Shown: positions 44,652-54,130 of the stretch, piece after piece
How positions within the stretch are numbered: the first letter of the stretch is position 1
Layout of the letters: each line of letters begins with the position of its first letter
Assembly: GCF_000740675.1 (NCBI RefSeq)
Contig: NZ_JPXI01000033.1
Location: 248,001 to 312,000 of the forward strand
Direction of reading: 5' to 3'
DNA from: Massilia sp. BSC265
Lineage (GTDB): Bacteria > Pseudomonadota > Gammaproteobacteria > Burkholderiales > Burkholderiaceae_D
DNA length: 64,000 bases
The notes under the pieces: model-generated
What the model was told of the DNA's origin: nothing
Seen by the model: the letters and a program-made list of their open reading frames with translations, nothing else
Database searches by the model: none
Program-made: the position numbers and the translations under genes

Positions 44652-45680
44652 TTACTTCAAGGACACTTGGGCGAACTTCTTGCCCGGCGCCTGCTCCAGG
44701 CTGACAGCCGAACCACGCAGGGTCGCCGTCACGGCGCCCGGGTTACCGACGGTCAGGGTGCCCGGTCCGGTGACGTCGATGGTCTCGGTCGAGCCGGCCT
44801 TGACCTCGCGCCAGAGGACGCGCTTGCCACCGACGACCACGCCGACCCAGGCGTCTTCACGCACGTTCAGCACCAACGCGTTGGCGCCGGCGGCTGCCGG
44901 GGCTGCCGCCGGGGTTGCCGCCGGGGTTGCAGGCGCGGCGGTCACGGGTGCTGCCAGCGTGGCCGCCGGCGCGGCCGGCGTGGCGCCTGGCGCAGTTGCG
45001 GGCGCGGTTGCCGGTGCTGCAGCCGGCGGCGTCGCGCCGGCCGGGGCAGTGCCTGCCGGGGCAGTGCCTGCCGGCGCGGCGGCGCCCTCGCCTGCCGGCG
45101 CCGGCACCGAGATCAGGGGCACCGACGGGTTCAGCAGAGGATCCTGCGCTGCCGGTGCGCCGCCGCTCGGCGTCAGTGCGGGCGTCTCGAGCACGGCGGC
45201 GTTGTCGGCTTCCGGCTGCTGGCTGCCCGGGATCAGGCCGAAGTGCCAGAGCGCGGCGCCGGCGGCGACCAGCACCACGGCGCCGGCGACCAGGCCGACC
45301 GGCACTTTATTGCGCTTGCCGCCGATCGGGAAACGGCTTTGCGAGAACGAGGCCGGACGCTGCTCGCGGCGCGGAATCGAGGCGGTCGCGCCAGCCTGGG
45401 CTTCCGGCGGCATGTTCATCTCGATCTTGGCGACCAGCGGGGTGGCGTCGATCTTCAGCAGCTTGGCGTAGGCGCGCACGAAGCCGCGCGTCACGGCCGG
45501 GCTCGGGAGCGAGGCGTAGTCGCCGGCTTCCAGCGCCACCACCTGGCGCGGCGCCAGCTTCAGCTGGTCGGCCACCTGCTCCACGCTCCAGCCCATCGCT
45601 TCGCGCTGGGACTGCAGGGTCTTGCCGGGAATGCCAGCGTCGTTGCCCGGCGTGGCCGGCTGGTCTGCATGCTCGTTCAT
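44652..45680 (-). CDS. rodZ: RodZ-like cytoskeletal protein (HTH - TM - DUF4115)
   Basis: A 342-residue bitopic protein. The N-terminal HTH domain (residues ~18-80, [19 protein letters not shown], ending FVRAYAKLL) binds MreB in RodZ. A transmembrane helix follows (127-147), then a ~100-residue Ala/Pro/Thr/Gly-rich linker containing the tandem AGTAP unit, and a C-terminal DUF4115 beta domain with [19 protein letters not shown] and [11 protein letters not shown] 45680 is used; TTG 45698 is an alternative that would overlap pilW by 8 bp. Position between pilW and ispG is the conserved one. Confidence 0.93.
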   Translation of the reverse strand: MNEHADQPATPGNDAGIPGKTLQSQREAMGWSVEQVADQLKLAPRQVVALEAGDYASLPSPAVTRGFVRAYAKLLKIDATPLVAKIEMNMPPEAQAGATASIPRREQRPASFSQSRFPIGGKRNKVPVGLVAGAVVLVAAGAALWHFGLIPGSQQPEADNAAVLETPALTPSGGAPAAQDPLLNPSVPLISVPAPAGEGAAAPAGTAPAGTAPAGATPPAAAPATAPATAPGATPAAPAATLAAPVTAAPATPAATPAAAPAAAGANALVLNVREDAWVGVVVGGKRVLWREVKAGSTETIDVTGPGTLTVGNPGAVTATLRGSAVSLEQAPGKKFAQVSLK

Positions 45681-45690
45681 GTTGCTAGTC

Positions 45691-46488
45691 TCACTCAAAT
45701 GCGCCGCGCTCGAAGGCCGCGTACTCCGGCGAACCGGGGAAACGCCGCCGCAGCTGGGCTGCCAGGCTGGCTTCCTGCGTCCGGTCGCCCAGCTTGCGCT
45801 GCACGCGCAAAGCCAGCCAGAGCGCGTCGGCCGACAGCGTGTCGAGTTTCGAAGTCTCGATCAGGCGGTTAATGAAAAAACCGGCGCGCGTGTAGTCGCG
45901 CCGCTCGTAGTAGGCCCGCGCCAGGCCGGCATTCGTCGCCTGCAGGTCGGGGTTGTAACGCACGGCCTCGAGCAGGTAGCGCTCGGCGGCCTGGAAATTC
46001 TTGCTGCGGATGCTGCACAGCCCCGCATTCACCAGCGCGCTCACGGGAGTCTGGTAGCTCGGATTGCGCAGCGCCGTATCGAAGTAAGGCATCGCCTGGG
46101 CCGGCTTGTTCAGCGAGGTGCACAGGAAGGACCCGTAGTTGTTCGACAGGTCCGGGTTGCCCGGCTTGAGGCGCAGCGCAGTCTGGTAGTTCTCGTCGGC
46201 CAGCGGCAGCTGGCCCATCGCGGTGTAGATCAGCGCGCGCAGGCCGTAGGCCTCGGCATTGCCGGGGTCGGCCGCAATCGCCTGCTTGACCTCGTCGAGG
46301 GCGGTCTCGTACTGGCCGTTCTGGTAGTAGCCGACCGCCAGCTGCAGCCGGATCGACGCGCGCTTTTCCGCCGCCGTCACGTCGGACGCGGTCTTCAGTT
46401 CGCCGCCGCTGCCGCTGCCATTGCTGGCGCAGCCGGCCAGCACGGCCAGCGCGACGACAAGAACGGCACGGCCGGCGGCGCGGCCCAT
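45691..46488 (-). CDS. pilW: Type IV pilus biogenesis/stability lipoprotein PilW (PilF)
   Basis: A 265-residue outer-membrane lipoprotein pilotin with lipobox LAGCAS (C20). It has consecutive TPR units: LQLAVGYYQNGQYETALDEV, YGLRALIYTAMGQLPLADEN, NYGSFLCTSLNKPAQAMPYF and LARAYYERRDYTRAGFFI. PilW/PilF guides PilQ secretin assembly. The ATG at 46488 overlaps the rlmN stop (ATGA); longer in-frame starts lie entirely within rlmN and are rejected. Confidence 0.93.
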   Translation of the reverse strand: MGRAAGRAVLVVALAVLAGCASNGSGSGGELKTASDVTAAEKRASIRLQLAVGYYQNGQYETALDEVKQAIAADPGNAEAYGLRALIYTAMGQLPLADENYQTALRLKPGNPDLSNNYGSFLCTSLNKPAQAMPYFDTALRNPSYQTPVSALVNAGLCSIRSKNFQAAERYLLEAVRYNPDLQATNAGLARAYYERRDYTRAGFFINRLIETSKLDTLSADALWLALRVQRKLGDRTQEASLAAQLRRRFPGSPEYAAFERGAFE

Positions 46489-47657
46489 CAGGACGGGATC
46501 TCCACGATGCGCCCGAAGTCGGCGCCGAACTTCTTCTGGTACTCGGCCATCTTTTCCATGCGCTGGGCCACGCGGGTGCGGTCCTGCACCTCGCCGGCCA
46601 GTTGGCCGCAGGCGGCGTCGATATCGTCGCCGCGCGTCTTGCGCACGGTGGTGACGATGCCGGCGTCCATCAGCACCTGGGCGAAGGCCTTGATGCGCGG
46701 GTTCTTCGAGCGGGTCAGGCCCGACTCCGGGAACGGGTTGAACGGGATCAGGTTGAACTTGCAGTTCACGCCCACCACCGGGTCGTTCACCAGCGCGATC
46801 AGTTCGCGCGCATGCTCGTCGCTGTCGTTGAAACCGTCGAGCATGCAGTACTCGAAGGTGATGAAGTCGCGCGGGGCAAACTCCAGGTAGCGCTTGCACG
46901 CGGCCAGCAGCTCGCGCAGCGGGTATTTCTTGTTGAGCGGCACCAGGATGTCGCGCAGGGCGTCGTTCGACGCGTGCAGCGACACGGCCAGGGCCACCGG
47001 CACGTCCTGCGACAGCTTGTCGATGTTCGGCACCACGCCCGAGGTCGACAGGGTCACGCGGCGGCGCGACAGGCCGTAGGCGTTATCGTCGAGCATCATC
47101 TTGAGCGCGGTCGCGGTCGGCTCGTAGTTGAGCAGCGGTTCGCCCATGCCCATCATGACCACGTTGGTGATCTGGCGCTCGCCCTTGGGCCCCGGCTCGA
47201 TGCCCTTGGTCTTGCGCAGCTCGAACTCGGCCATCCACAGCTGGCCGATGATCTCGGCCACGGTAAGGTTGCGGTTGAAGCCCTGCTTGCCGGTCGAGCA
47301 GAAGCGGCAGTTGACGGCGCAGCCGGCCTGGGTCGAGATGCACAGCGTGCCGCGGTTTTCTTCCGGAATGAACACGGTTTCCACGGCATTGCCATTGCCC
47401 ACGTCGACCAGCCACTTGCGGGTGCCGTCAAGCGAGGTATGGTCGCTGATGATGCCCGGCGCACGGACTTCGGCGCGGGTCTTGAGTTTTTCGCGCAGCG
47501 ACTTGGCCAGGTCGGTCATGTCGTCGAAGCTCGACGCGCCGAACTGGTGGATCCAACGTTGGAGCTGCTTGGCGCGGAACGGTTTCTCACCCAGCTCGGC
47601 GCAGTACGCAACGAGTTGCGCGGGATCGAAGTCCAGCAGGTTGGTGAGAGTCGTCAT
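46488..47657 (-). CDS. rlmN: Dual-specificity RNA methyltransferase RlmN
   Basis: A 389-residue radical-SAM enzyme that methylates C2 of A2503 in 23S rRNA and A37 in some tRNAs. The cluster motif is [15 protein letters not shown], followed by [20 protein letters not shown] and SLHASND. The catalytic cysteine pair is one in the motif region near the N-terminal domain and one in the CGQLAG segment near the end. ATG 47657 has an AAAGGA ribosome site; a start at 47684 is less likely. Confidence 0.97.
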   Translation of the reverse strand: MTTLTNLLDFDPAQLVAYCAELGEKPFRAKQLQRWIHQFGASSFDDMTDLAKSLREKLKTRAEVRAPGIISDHTSLDGTRKWLVDVGNGNAVETVFIPEENRGTLCISTQAGCAVNCRFCSTGKQGFNRNLTVAEIIGQLWMAEFELRKTKGIEPGPKGERQITNVVMMGMGEPLLNYEPTATALKMMLDDNAYGLSRRRVTLSTSGVVPNIDKLSQDVPVALAVSLHASNDALRDILVPLNKKYPLRELLAACKRYLEFAPRDFITFEYCMLDGFNDSDEHARELIALVNDPVVGVNCKFNLIPFNPFPESGLTRSKNPRIKAFAQVLMDAGIVTTVRKTRGDDIDAACGQLAGEVQDRTRVAQRMEKMAEYQKKFGADFGRIVEIPS

Positions 47658-47778
47658 GGCAAAATCCTTTATTCCTGAAGCCACTCGCGCCGGCCTTGCC
47701 GCGAGCGAGTGGCTTACTCATTTAAATTAGTCCGGGGAAATCAACCGGGGCGCGCCCCGGATGCGCTCCCCCTACTAA

Positions 47779-48204
47779 TTAACGCGAGTAGACGTTCAGT
47801 GCCGGGAAGAAGTAGGCGATTTCCACAGCAGCAGTTTCAGCGGCGTCCGAACCGTGGACGGCGTTGGCGTCGATCGAGTCGGCGAAGTCGGCGCGGATGG
47901 TGCCGGCTTCTGCTTTCTTCGGATCGGTGGCGCCCATCAGGTCGCGGTTCTTCAGGATCGCGCCTTCGCCTTCCAGCACCTGGATCATCACCGGACCCGA
48001 GATCATGAAGTTCACGAGGTCCTTGAAGAACGGACGCGCTGCGTGCACCGCGTAGAAGCCTTCGGCTTCGGCTTGCGACAGCTGGGTCATGCGGGCAGCA
48101 ACGATCTTCAGGCCAGCGCCTTCGAAGCGGCTATAGATTTGGCCGATCACGTTTTTTGCAACTGCGTCCGGTTTGATGATCGACAGGGTGCGTTCGATTG
48201 CCAT
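47779..48204 (-). CDS. ndk: Nucleoside diphosphate kinase
   Basis: A 141-residue kinase that balances NTP pools through a phosphohistidine. It starts [17 protein letters not shown] and has the active-site NAVHGSDA with catalytic His (~117), [16 protein letters not shown] and GATDPKKA. Length and motifs are standard. It lies 121 bp before rlmN; a GC-rich palindrome at 47745-47760 (16 bp) lies just past its stop without a T-run. Confidence 0.98.
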   Translation of the reverse strand: MAIERTLSIIKPDAVAKNVIGQIYSRFEGAGLKIVAARMTQLSQAEAEGFYAVHAARPFFKDLVNFMISGPVMIQVLEGEGAILKNRDLMGATDPKKAEAGTIRADFADSIDANAVHGSDAAETAAVEIAYFFPALNVYSR

Positions 48205-48436
48205 GTAAAAACTCCAATAAAAGTAAGGTTTAGATCAAGAACTTCTAGATAATTTCTGAACTCAATCAACCTTTAATTTTACCATACATCCCTCATATAA
48301 CCGATATTGCGGCACTGGCAAGCAAAGTGGTAGAGTTGCGGAGCAAAATCGTCCTGGTTTCAGCCCTGCTTAAGCTACAACTAAGTTGGCCGATGTAAGT
48401 TTCCAGTGACGCTCATCCACTAACCGGAGGCACAAG

Positions 48437-49135
48437 ATGTTCCCAAACTCGCAATCGCAAGGTACTGTTGACCTGACCAAAGGCGCTGGTAGTGCGGTTA
48501 CCCGCAACAAGGTATTGCGCAACACCTACTGGCTGCTCGCGCTGTCGATGATCCCGACCGTGCTGGGCGCTTTCATCGGCGTATCGATGGAGCTGCCGAT
48601 GCTGAGCGGCGGCATGGGCTTCATCATCTTCCTCGCCATCGCGTTCGGCTTCATGTTCGCGATCGAGAAGACCAAGCATTCGGCGGTCGGCGTGGCCATG
48701 CTGCTGGGCTTCACCTTCTTCATGGGCCTGATGCTGACCCCGCTGCTGCGCCACACCCTCGGCTACAGCAACGGCGGTTCGCTGATCATGACCGCCTTCG
48801 GCGGCACCGCCTGCGTGTTTGCCGTGATGGCAAGCATTGCCACCACGACCAAGCGCGACTTCTCGGGCATGGGCAGCTGGCTGTTTGCCGGCGTGATCGT
48901 ACTGCTGCTGGCGATCGTGGCCAACATCTTCCTGCAGATGTCGGCGATCTCGATCGTCGTCTCGGTGCTGGCAATCGGTATCTTCTCGGCCTTCATCCTG
49001 TATGACGTGCAGCGCATCGTCAACGGCGGCGAGACCAACTACATCAGCGCGACCCTGGCAATCTACCTGGATGTGTACAACATCTTCACCAGCCTGCTGC
49101 GCCTGCTGGGCCTGGCCGGCGGCAGCGACGACTGA
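48437..49135 (+). CDS. Bax inhibitor-1 / YccA family membrane protein
   Basis: A 232-residue protein with seven hydrophobic segments. It opens with a polar stretch, then NKVLRNTYWLLALSMIPTVLGAFIG, and ends with the family's FSAFILYDVQRIVNGGETNYISATLAIYLDVYNIFTSLL block, whose Asp residues form the pH-sensing/channel pair in BI-1 proteins. YccA proteins in bacteria modulate FtsH. It is the only plus-strand gene between 27 and 57 kb, has a clear GGAGG (48425-48429) and its own terminator. Confidence 0.93.
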   Translation: MFPNSQSQGTVDLTKGAGSAVTRNKVLRNTYWLLALSMIPTVLGAFIGVSMELPMLSGGMGFIIFLAIAFGFMFAIEKTKHSAVGVAMLLGFTFFMGLMLTPLLRHTLGYSNGGSLIMTAFGGTACVFAVMASIATTTKRDFSGMGSWLFAGVIVLLLAIVANIFLQMSAISIVVSVLAIGIFSAFILYDVQRIVNGGETNYISATLAIYLDVYNIFTSLLRLLGLAGGSDD

Positions 49136-49155
49136 GCGGTCTCAGCTGCAATGAC

Positions 49156-49185
49156 AAAGCCGACCAGATGGTCGGCTTTTTTTTT
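49156..49185 (+). terminator. Intrinsic terminator after the BI-1 family gene
   Basis: A 10-bp stem (AAAGCCGACC 49156-49165, GGTCGGCTTT 49170-49179) with loop AGAT and a run of nine T. Confidence 0.93.
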
Positions 49186-49303
49186 GCGCTTCCTGCAGGA
49201 CGGCCGATTCTGCCGACCGCGCGTTCAGCCACCCCTGGAATCGTCGCGTCGCATCCGTTTACACTGGATCGGGCGCGCGGCCGGCGAAGCCGGCCATCCT
49301 GCT

Positions 49304-50692
49304 TCAAGCGGCCTCGGCAGGCACTTCGTAGGCGGCCGCCGCCACCGGCTTCGGGCCCAGTTCGAACACTGCAATCGACTCCACGTGCGAGGTATGCGGG
49401 AACATATTGCACACCCCCGCCTTCTTCAGCACGTACCCGGCCTTGTGAACCAGAATGCCCGCATCGCGCGCCAGCGTCGACGGGCTGCAGGACACGTACA
49501 CGATCCGCTGCGGCATCAGCTCCTCATGCGTCTGGCGCAGGTCGGCCAGCGCCAGCGACAGCGCCATCGCGCCGTCGCGCGGCGGGTCGACCAGCATGCG
49601 CTCAAAACGGCCGAGCGCGACCAGGTCTTCCTTGGTCACTTCGAACAGGTTGCGGGTCGAGAACGAGGTCTTGGCGGCCAGCCCGTTGGCCTGCGCATTT
49701 TCCAGCGCACGCGTGGTCAGCGCGGTGCTGCCTTCGATGCCCACCACTTCGCGCGCCTGGGTTGCCAGCGGCAGCGTGAAATTGCCCAGGCCGCAGAACA
49801 GGTCGGCCACCCGCTCGCCCGGCTGAACGTCCAGCAGCCGCAGCGCCTTCGATACGAGGACGCGGTTGATCTGGTGATTCACCTGGGTGAAGTCGGTCGG
49901 CTTGAACGGCATCCTGATGCCGAATTCCGGCAGCGTGTAGTAGAGTTCCTTGCCCAGCGGGTAGTATGGGTAGGCGGTATCCGGGCCTTTCGGCTGCAGC
50001 CACCACTGGATCTCCCATTTGTCGGCAAAGGCCTTGGCCAATTCCTCGTCCGCCGGGGTGAGCGGCGCCATGATACGCAGCACCAGGACGGTCACCTCTT
50101 CGCCGATGGCGACTTCGATCTGCGGCATCTGGTTGTAGATCGACAGCTGGCCGACGAACTCGCGCAGCGGCACGATCAGGCGCGCCACGTGGTCCGGCAG
50201 GATTTCGCAATAGGTAATGTCGGCCACGTAGGACGAGGCGCGCTCGTGGAAGCCCACCAGCACCCCGCCCTTCTTGGCCACGTGGCGCACCGACAGGCGC
50301 GCCCGGTAGCGGTAATCCCAGGTCGGGCCGTACAGCGGGCGCATGATGTTCTCGGCCTTCACCTTGCCAAGGTGCCAGAGGTTGTCCTCGAGGACGCGCT
50401 GCTTCATCGCGACCTGGGCCGAGGGCTCCAGGTGCTGCATCGAGCAGCCGCCGCAGTAGCCGAAGTGCTGGCACTTGGGCTCGACCCGCATCGACGAGGC
50501 GCGCTGCAGGGTGACCATCCGGCCCGACTCCCAGTTCTTCTTCTTGCGCAGGGTCTCAAAGCTGACGCGCTCGCCCGGCAGTGCGCCTTCGACGAAGATC
50601 ACCTTGCCCGGGGTGCCGTCTTCATTCTCGAGGTGGCCGACGCCGCGCGCGTCCGCATCCAGGGCTTTGATGTCGATGAAAGTTTCTTGCAT
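49304..50692 (-). CDS. rlmD: 23S rRNA (uracil-1939-C5)-methyltransferase RlmD
   Basis: A 462-residue SAM-dependent methyltransferase with an N-terminal TRAM domain (IDIKALDADARGVGHLENED), a [4Fe-4S] ligand set CQHFGYCGGCSMQHL, the SAM-binding VADLFCGLGNFTLPLA and the catalytic region VDPPRDG with YVSCSPSTLARD. ATG 50692 is chosen because TRAM starts there. RlmD is separated from the RlmC/TrmA relatives by the cysteine cluster and TRAM domain. It is downstream of rpoS with a repeat element in between. Confidence 0.94.
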   Translation of the reverse strand: MQETFIDIKALDADARGVGHLENEDGTPGKVIFVEGALPGERVSFETLRKKKNWESGRMVTLQRASSMRVEPKCQHFGYCGGCSMQHLEPSAQVAMKQRVLEDNLWHLGKVKAENIMRPLYGPTWDYRYRARLSVRHVAKKGGVLVGFHERASSYVADITYCEILPDHVARLIVPLREFVGQLSIYNQMPQIEVAIGEEVTVLVLRIMAPLTPADEELAKAFADKWEIQWWLQPKGPDTAYPYYPLGKELYYTLPEFGIRMPFKPTDFTQVNHQINRVLVSKALRLLDVQPGERVADLFCGLGNFTLPLATQAREVVGIEGSTALTTRALENAQANGLAAKTSFSTRNLFEVTKEDLVALGRFERMLVDPPRDGAMALSLALADLRQTHEELMPQRIVYVSCSPSTLARDAGILVHKAGYVLKKAGVCNMFPHTSHVESIAVFELGPKPVAAAAYEVPAEAA

Positions 50693-50822
50693 GGTGGTCA
50701 AAAGAATTAGGGAGTGGGCGCAGGACTCGCTGCGCATGGAGTTCGCCAATAAAAAATGGGCGGAATGCGCCCGGGCAGCATGATAGCAAGGAAATGGGGT
50801 GGGTGCTACAACAGGGATGATC

Positions 50823-50947
50823 GTAGGGTGGCAGGGTGATTTCGGGCAATGCCAGGGATGGCGCCCACGCGGTGATCGTTGGCGCATGAACCTCCGCGAC
50901 AGTGCTGGAGACAGTTGGCCGCGTGGGCGGCGACCCGCCCACCCTAC
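50823..50947. repeat. GTAGGGTGGGC inverted-repeat element, copy 3 (125 bp)
   Basis: It starts GTAGGGTGGCAGGGTG, which is a slightly degenerate left arm, and ends CGACCCGCCCACCCTAC. The inner inverted repeat GCCCACGCGGTGATCG and GGCCGCGTGGGCGGC is shared with copies 1 and 4. The right end overlaps the rpoS stop: TAG of rpoS is the complement of CTA within CCCTAC (50944-50946). Confidence 0.9.
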
Positions 50948-51936
50948 AAAAGCGAATCCCGCACCACTCCGCGCGCCGCCATCGCGCGCTTGAGCTTGAC
51001 CAGCGCCTCCTGCTGGATCTGGCGTACCCGCTCGCGCGTCACGCCCATCTCCTCGGCCAAGGTCTCCAGCGTGGCCGGATCGTCGTTGTCCAGCCCGAAG
51101 CGCCGCGTGACCACCAGGCGCTGCTTGTCCGGCAGCCGTGTCAGCCAGTCGCGCACCAGGGCCGTCATTTCATGCTGCTCGGCGCGCGCGTCCGGACTGG
51201 CTTCGCCGTCGTCGGGCAGCATGTCCATCAGGCTGGAGGTCGGGTCGTTGTCGAGCGGAGCGTCAAGCGAGGCGGCGTGCTCGGACAGTGCCAGGATGTC
51301 CTGCACCTCCTCCACCGGCCGCCCGACCAGGCTGGCGATATCCTCGCTGGAGGCTTCCTTGCCGTCGTGCTTCTGTGCCTCGAGGTGGTACTTGGCGCGC
51401 AGGATCTGGTTGAGTTCGCGCACCATGTGCACCGGCAGGCGCACTGTGCGCGCCTGGTTCATGATGGCGCGCTCGATGCTCTGGCGGATCCACCAGGTGG
51501 CGTAGGTGGAAAAACGGAAACCGCGCTCGGGCTCGAACTTGTCGATGGCGCGCATCAGGCCGATGTTGCCTTCTTCGATCAGGTCGAGCAGCACGACGCC
51601 GCGGTTGATGTAGTGCTTGGCGATCGAGACGACCAGGCGCAGGTTATGCTCGATCATCTTCTGGCGCGCCGCGAAGTCGCCCGCCTTGGCCAGCGTGGCG
51701 ACCTGGACTTCCTCGGCCGCGCTCAGGAGCGGGCGGGTGCCGATCTGGTTGAGGTAGTGCTGGGTGGTGTCGGTGGCGAGTTCGGCCTGCAAGACCTTGC
51801 GCAACTCGTCCACCGTGTCCACGTCGGGCCCGGGAAGGATGTCCTCCCCGTCGGTCGCAGCGCCGCCGCCGTGCTCCGGTTCGTCCGGAAACTCGTCTGA
51901 CTCCTGCGGATCCAGCGTGTGCGGCGGCTGCGTCAT
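50944..51936 (-). CDS. rpoS: Stationary-phase sigma factor RpoS (sigma-38)
   Basis: A 330-residue sigma-70 family factor. Region 1.2 and 2 are present ([80 protein letters not shown]), followed by region 3 ([11 protein letters not shown]) and region 4 ([28 protein letters not shown]). An acidic, Pro-rich N-terminus precedes them. It follows nlpD as in most proteobacteria, and the main rpoS promoter is likely inside nlpD. The intergenic leader contains a 106-bp nested palindrome (51953-52058). Its stop codon lies in a repeat element. Confidence 0.97.
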   Translation of the reverse strand: MTQPPHTLDPQESDEFPDEPEHGGGAATDGEDILPGPDVDTVDELRKVLQAELATDTTQHYLNQIGTRPLLSAAEEVQVATLAKAGDFAARQKMIEHNLRLVVSIAKHYINRGVVLLDLIEEGNIGLMRAIDKFEPERGFRFSTYATWWIRQSIERAIMNQARTVRLPVHMVRELNQILRAKYHLEAQKHDGKEASSEDIASLVGRPVEEVQDILALSEHAASLDAPLDNDPTSSLMDMLPDDGEASPDARAEQHEMTALVRDWLTRLPDKQRLVVTRRFGLDNDDPATLETLAEEMGVTRERVRQIQQEALVKLKRAMAARGVVRDSLL

Positions 51937-51952
51937 AAGCTTCCTACGCGTC

Positions 51953-52058
51953 TGTGAAAAATTCGCCCATGGCTGCGTTGCCTCCTCTCGCCGTACTAAC
52001 GTACTGTCTTCGACTCGGCGTCGGATCGCGCAGCACTTGCCGTGGGCGTTTTTTCACA
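51953..52058. repeat. 106-bp nested palindrome between nlpD and rpoS
   Basis: Outer arms TGTGAAAAATTCGCCCA (51953-51969) and TGGGCGTTTTTTCACA (52043-52058) are inverted with a one-base indel. Inside are further inverted pairs, GCTGCG/CGCAGC (51972-51977, 52029-52034) and CGCCG/CGGCG (51989-51993, 52016-52020), around CCGTACTAACGTACTG. On the minus strand it forms part of the rpoS leader, ending 17 bp before the rpoS start. It looks like a small mobile repeat of REP/MITE type. Confidence 0.75.
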
Positions 52059-52069
52059 CCCGCGAACCT

Positions 52070-52999
52070 CTATCGACCGGGCAGGAACCTCGCCGGATCG
52101 ACGGGTTTGCCCTGTTGGCGTATTTCGAAATGCAATTTCACCGAGTCGGCGTCCGAGTCGCCCATTTCCGCGATCATCTGGCCCTTGGCCACGTTGTCGC
52201 CTTCCTTGACGACGATCTTGCGGTTGTGCGCGTAAGCCGACAGCAAGCTGTTGTTGTGCTTGACGATGACGAGGTTACCATAACCCCGGATGCCACTGCC
52301 AGCGTACATTACCTTCCCGGCGCCCGCAGCCACCACCTGCTGGCCCGGACGGCCGGCAATGTCGATGCCCTTGTTGCGGCCTTCGTCGAAGGTAGCGACG
52401 ATGCGGCCGTCGGCCGGCCACATCCAGCTCAGCTTGTCGTCGTCATTCGCGCTCGCCGTGCTGCTGGCAGCGACCGCCGGGGTTGCCGCCGCAGGCGTCG
52501 GCTGGGCCGGCGCGGCCGGGCGCACCGGCTCGGTGCGCGCGCCCGATTCCGGACGGGCGGCAACGGTCTCATTGTACGGCTGCTTGTCGGCGCGCGGCTC
52601 GGTCTTGCGCGGCGGGGTGACGCTCGGCGGCATCGGCACCGGCTGGGTCTGAACGCCGGCGGTGCGCTCGCCGCGTTCCGGCGCCGACACGCGCAGGACC
52701 TGGCCGACCTTGATGTCGTCCGGGTCGCGCAGGTTGTTCCAGGCGACGATGTCGCGGTAGTTCTCGCCATGGTCCAGTGCGATACGCAGCAGGGTGTCGC
52801 CACGGCGCACGGTGTACATGCCCTTCTCTTCCTTCGGCTCCTCGACGCGGGTCGCCGGGGCCGGACGCGACTGGACGACTTTTGGCGCGGCGGCACGTTC
52901 GACGACAGGCGCCTGGCGGGTCACGGAATTACAGCCGGCCAGCAGGCTCAAGGCAAGAGTAATCAGGGCAAGACGGGGCAAATGGGATGCTTGTTTCAT
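52070..52999 (-). CDS. nlpD: NlpD-like amidase activator lipoprotein (LysM - LytM)
   Basis: A 309-residue lipoprotein with lipobox LLAGCNS (C23). A LysM domain (YTVRRGDTLLRIALDHG, ~70-115) binds peptidoglycan. A Pro/Ala/Thr-rich linker follows, then a LytM/M23 domain (~200-305). The LytM active site is degenerate: the first zinc ligand position reads NKGIDIA (Asn in place of His), as in NlpD/EnvC, which activate amidases in cell separation and are not hydrolases themselves. It sits between pcm and rpoS. The 208 bp before its start, up to the pcm stop, show no further gene. Confidence 0.95.
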   Translation of the reverse strand: MKQASHLPRLALITLALSLLAGCNSVTRQAPVVERAAAPKVVQSRPAPATRVEEPKEEKGMYTVRRGDTLLRIALDHGENYRDIVAWNNLRDPDDIKVGQVLRVSAPERGERTAGVQTQPVPMPPSVTPPRKTEPRADKQPYNETVAARPESGARTEPVRPAAPAQPTPAAATPAVAASSTASANDDDKLSWMWPADGRIVATFDEGRNKGIDIAGRPGQQVVAAGAGKVMYAGSGIRGYGNLVIVKHNNSLLSAYAHNRKIVVKEGDNVAKGQMIAEMGDSDADSVKLHFEIRQQGKPVDPARFLPGR

Positions 53000-53206
53000 T
53001 GTCTTTCTATTTTCTGTTCATGTTCTGTGGCGCGCCGTCCCGGCAACAGTGCCAGGGGCGAAACACGCCGGCGGACATCGTCGGCCGCGGTCATGCCGGT
53101 TGGACCAGGCTCTTCAACGCCGGCAGGGCCGGCGGGGTTGACCCGGCAGGCCGGGACGGATTGCATCGGTGCGCCCGCGCGCTGGCGCCGGCACAGGCGA
53201 AACCCG

Positions 53207-54130
53207 CTAGATCGTGCCGGGGCGCAGCGGTACGAAGTGGCACGCTTCCAGCGTTTCGCTGGCCCACTCGCTTTTACCGATGCGGGTGATACGTTGCAGG
53301 TGCTGGACCTGGGCACCAACCGGCGCGACGAGATGCGCGCCGATGGCAAGTTGTTCGAGCAGCGCTTGCGGCACTTCGAGTCCCGCGGCTGCAAGGATGA
53401 TGCCGTCGAAAGGTGCTACCTGCGGCAAGCCTAGCATACCATCACCGTATTGCAAACGCAGGTTCGAGATCCTCAGCGGCCGCAGGTTCGACTTGGCCAG
53501 CTCGTGCAGCGGCTTGATGCGCTCGATCGAGTACACCTCGCGCGCAACAAACGACAGCACGGCGGCCTGGTAGCCGCAGCCCGTGCCGATCTCGAGCACC
53601 CGGCACAGTTGCCTGCCTTCCTGGGGGGAGGCGCGCGTCGCTTCGCGCATTGCCTCAATCATGCGTGCGACGATGTAGGGCTGCGAAATCGTCTGGTTGT
53701 GCCCGATCGGCAGCGATGCATCGATGTACGCCTGCGCCGACAGGGCCGGTTCGATGAACAGGTGGCGCGGCACCGTTTCCATCGCGCCCAGCACGATGCC
53801 GTCCTTGACGCCCTGTTTCGCCACGCGCGCCACCATGGCGCGGCGCACCGCTTCCGAGGCCATCAGGTCGGAACGCTGCGCGACCGGCGCGGAAGGCGTG
53901 TGGGCCTGGGCATAGCCGGGCAGACGCGGCGCCGGCGCGGCGAAACCGGCGCGGCCCGCGGTGCCGGCCGCAGTGCTTGAAGCAGTGCTTGCCGCAGTGC
54001 TCGCATTACGTGTTGCGGTCTGCGGCGTGGCCACCGGCACGGGAGTTCCCGGCTTGCGGACACCGCTCCCGGTTACCGAGGACAGCGGCAGCGGAAAGGT
54101 GCTGCGCTTCTCGTTCATTTTCTCGCTCAT
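53207..54130 (-). CDS. pcm: Protein-L-isoaspartate O-methyltransferase with N-terminal extension
   Basis: A 307-residue SAM enzyme that repairs isoaspartyl residues in aged proteins. The catalytic part (from ~90) includes [34 protein letters not shown] and the SAM site [16 protein letters not shown]. In front of it is a ~85-residue extension rich in Ala, Thr, Ser and Pro ([20 protein letters not shown] is typical), which short PCMTs of ~215 residues lack. ATG 54130 overlaps the surE stop (ATGA). Start further in (e.g. LMASEAVRR) would give a standard length, but overlap and ribosomal context favour the long form. Confidence 0.9.
   Translation of the reverse strand: MSEKMNEKRSTFPLPLSSVTGSGVRKPGTPVPVATPQTATRNASTAASTASSTAAGTAGRAGFAAPAPRLPGYAQAHTPSAPVAQRSDLMASEAVRRAMVARVAKQGVKDGIVLGAMETVPRHLFIEPALSAQAYIDASLPIGHNQTISQPYIVARMIEAMREATRASPQEGRQLCRVLEIGTGCGYQAAVLSFVAREVYSIERIKPLHELAKSNLRPLRISNLRLQYGDGMLGLPQVAPFDGIILAAAGLEVPQALLEQLAIGAHLVAPVGAQVQHLQRITRIGKSEWASETLEACHFVPLRPGTI

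Noticed and set aside
47678..47715. Hairpin between rlmN and ndk as intrinsic terminator
   Set aside because: The 10-bp stem is real but no T-run follows on the minus strand, so termination is not supported.
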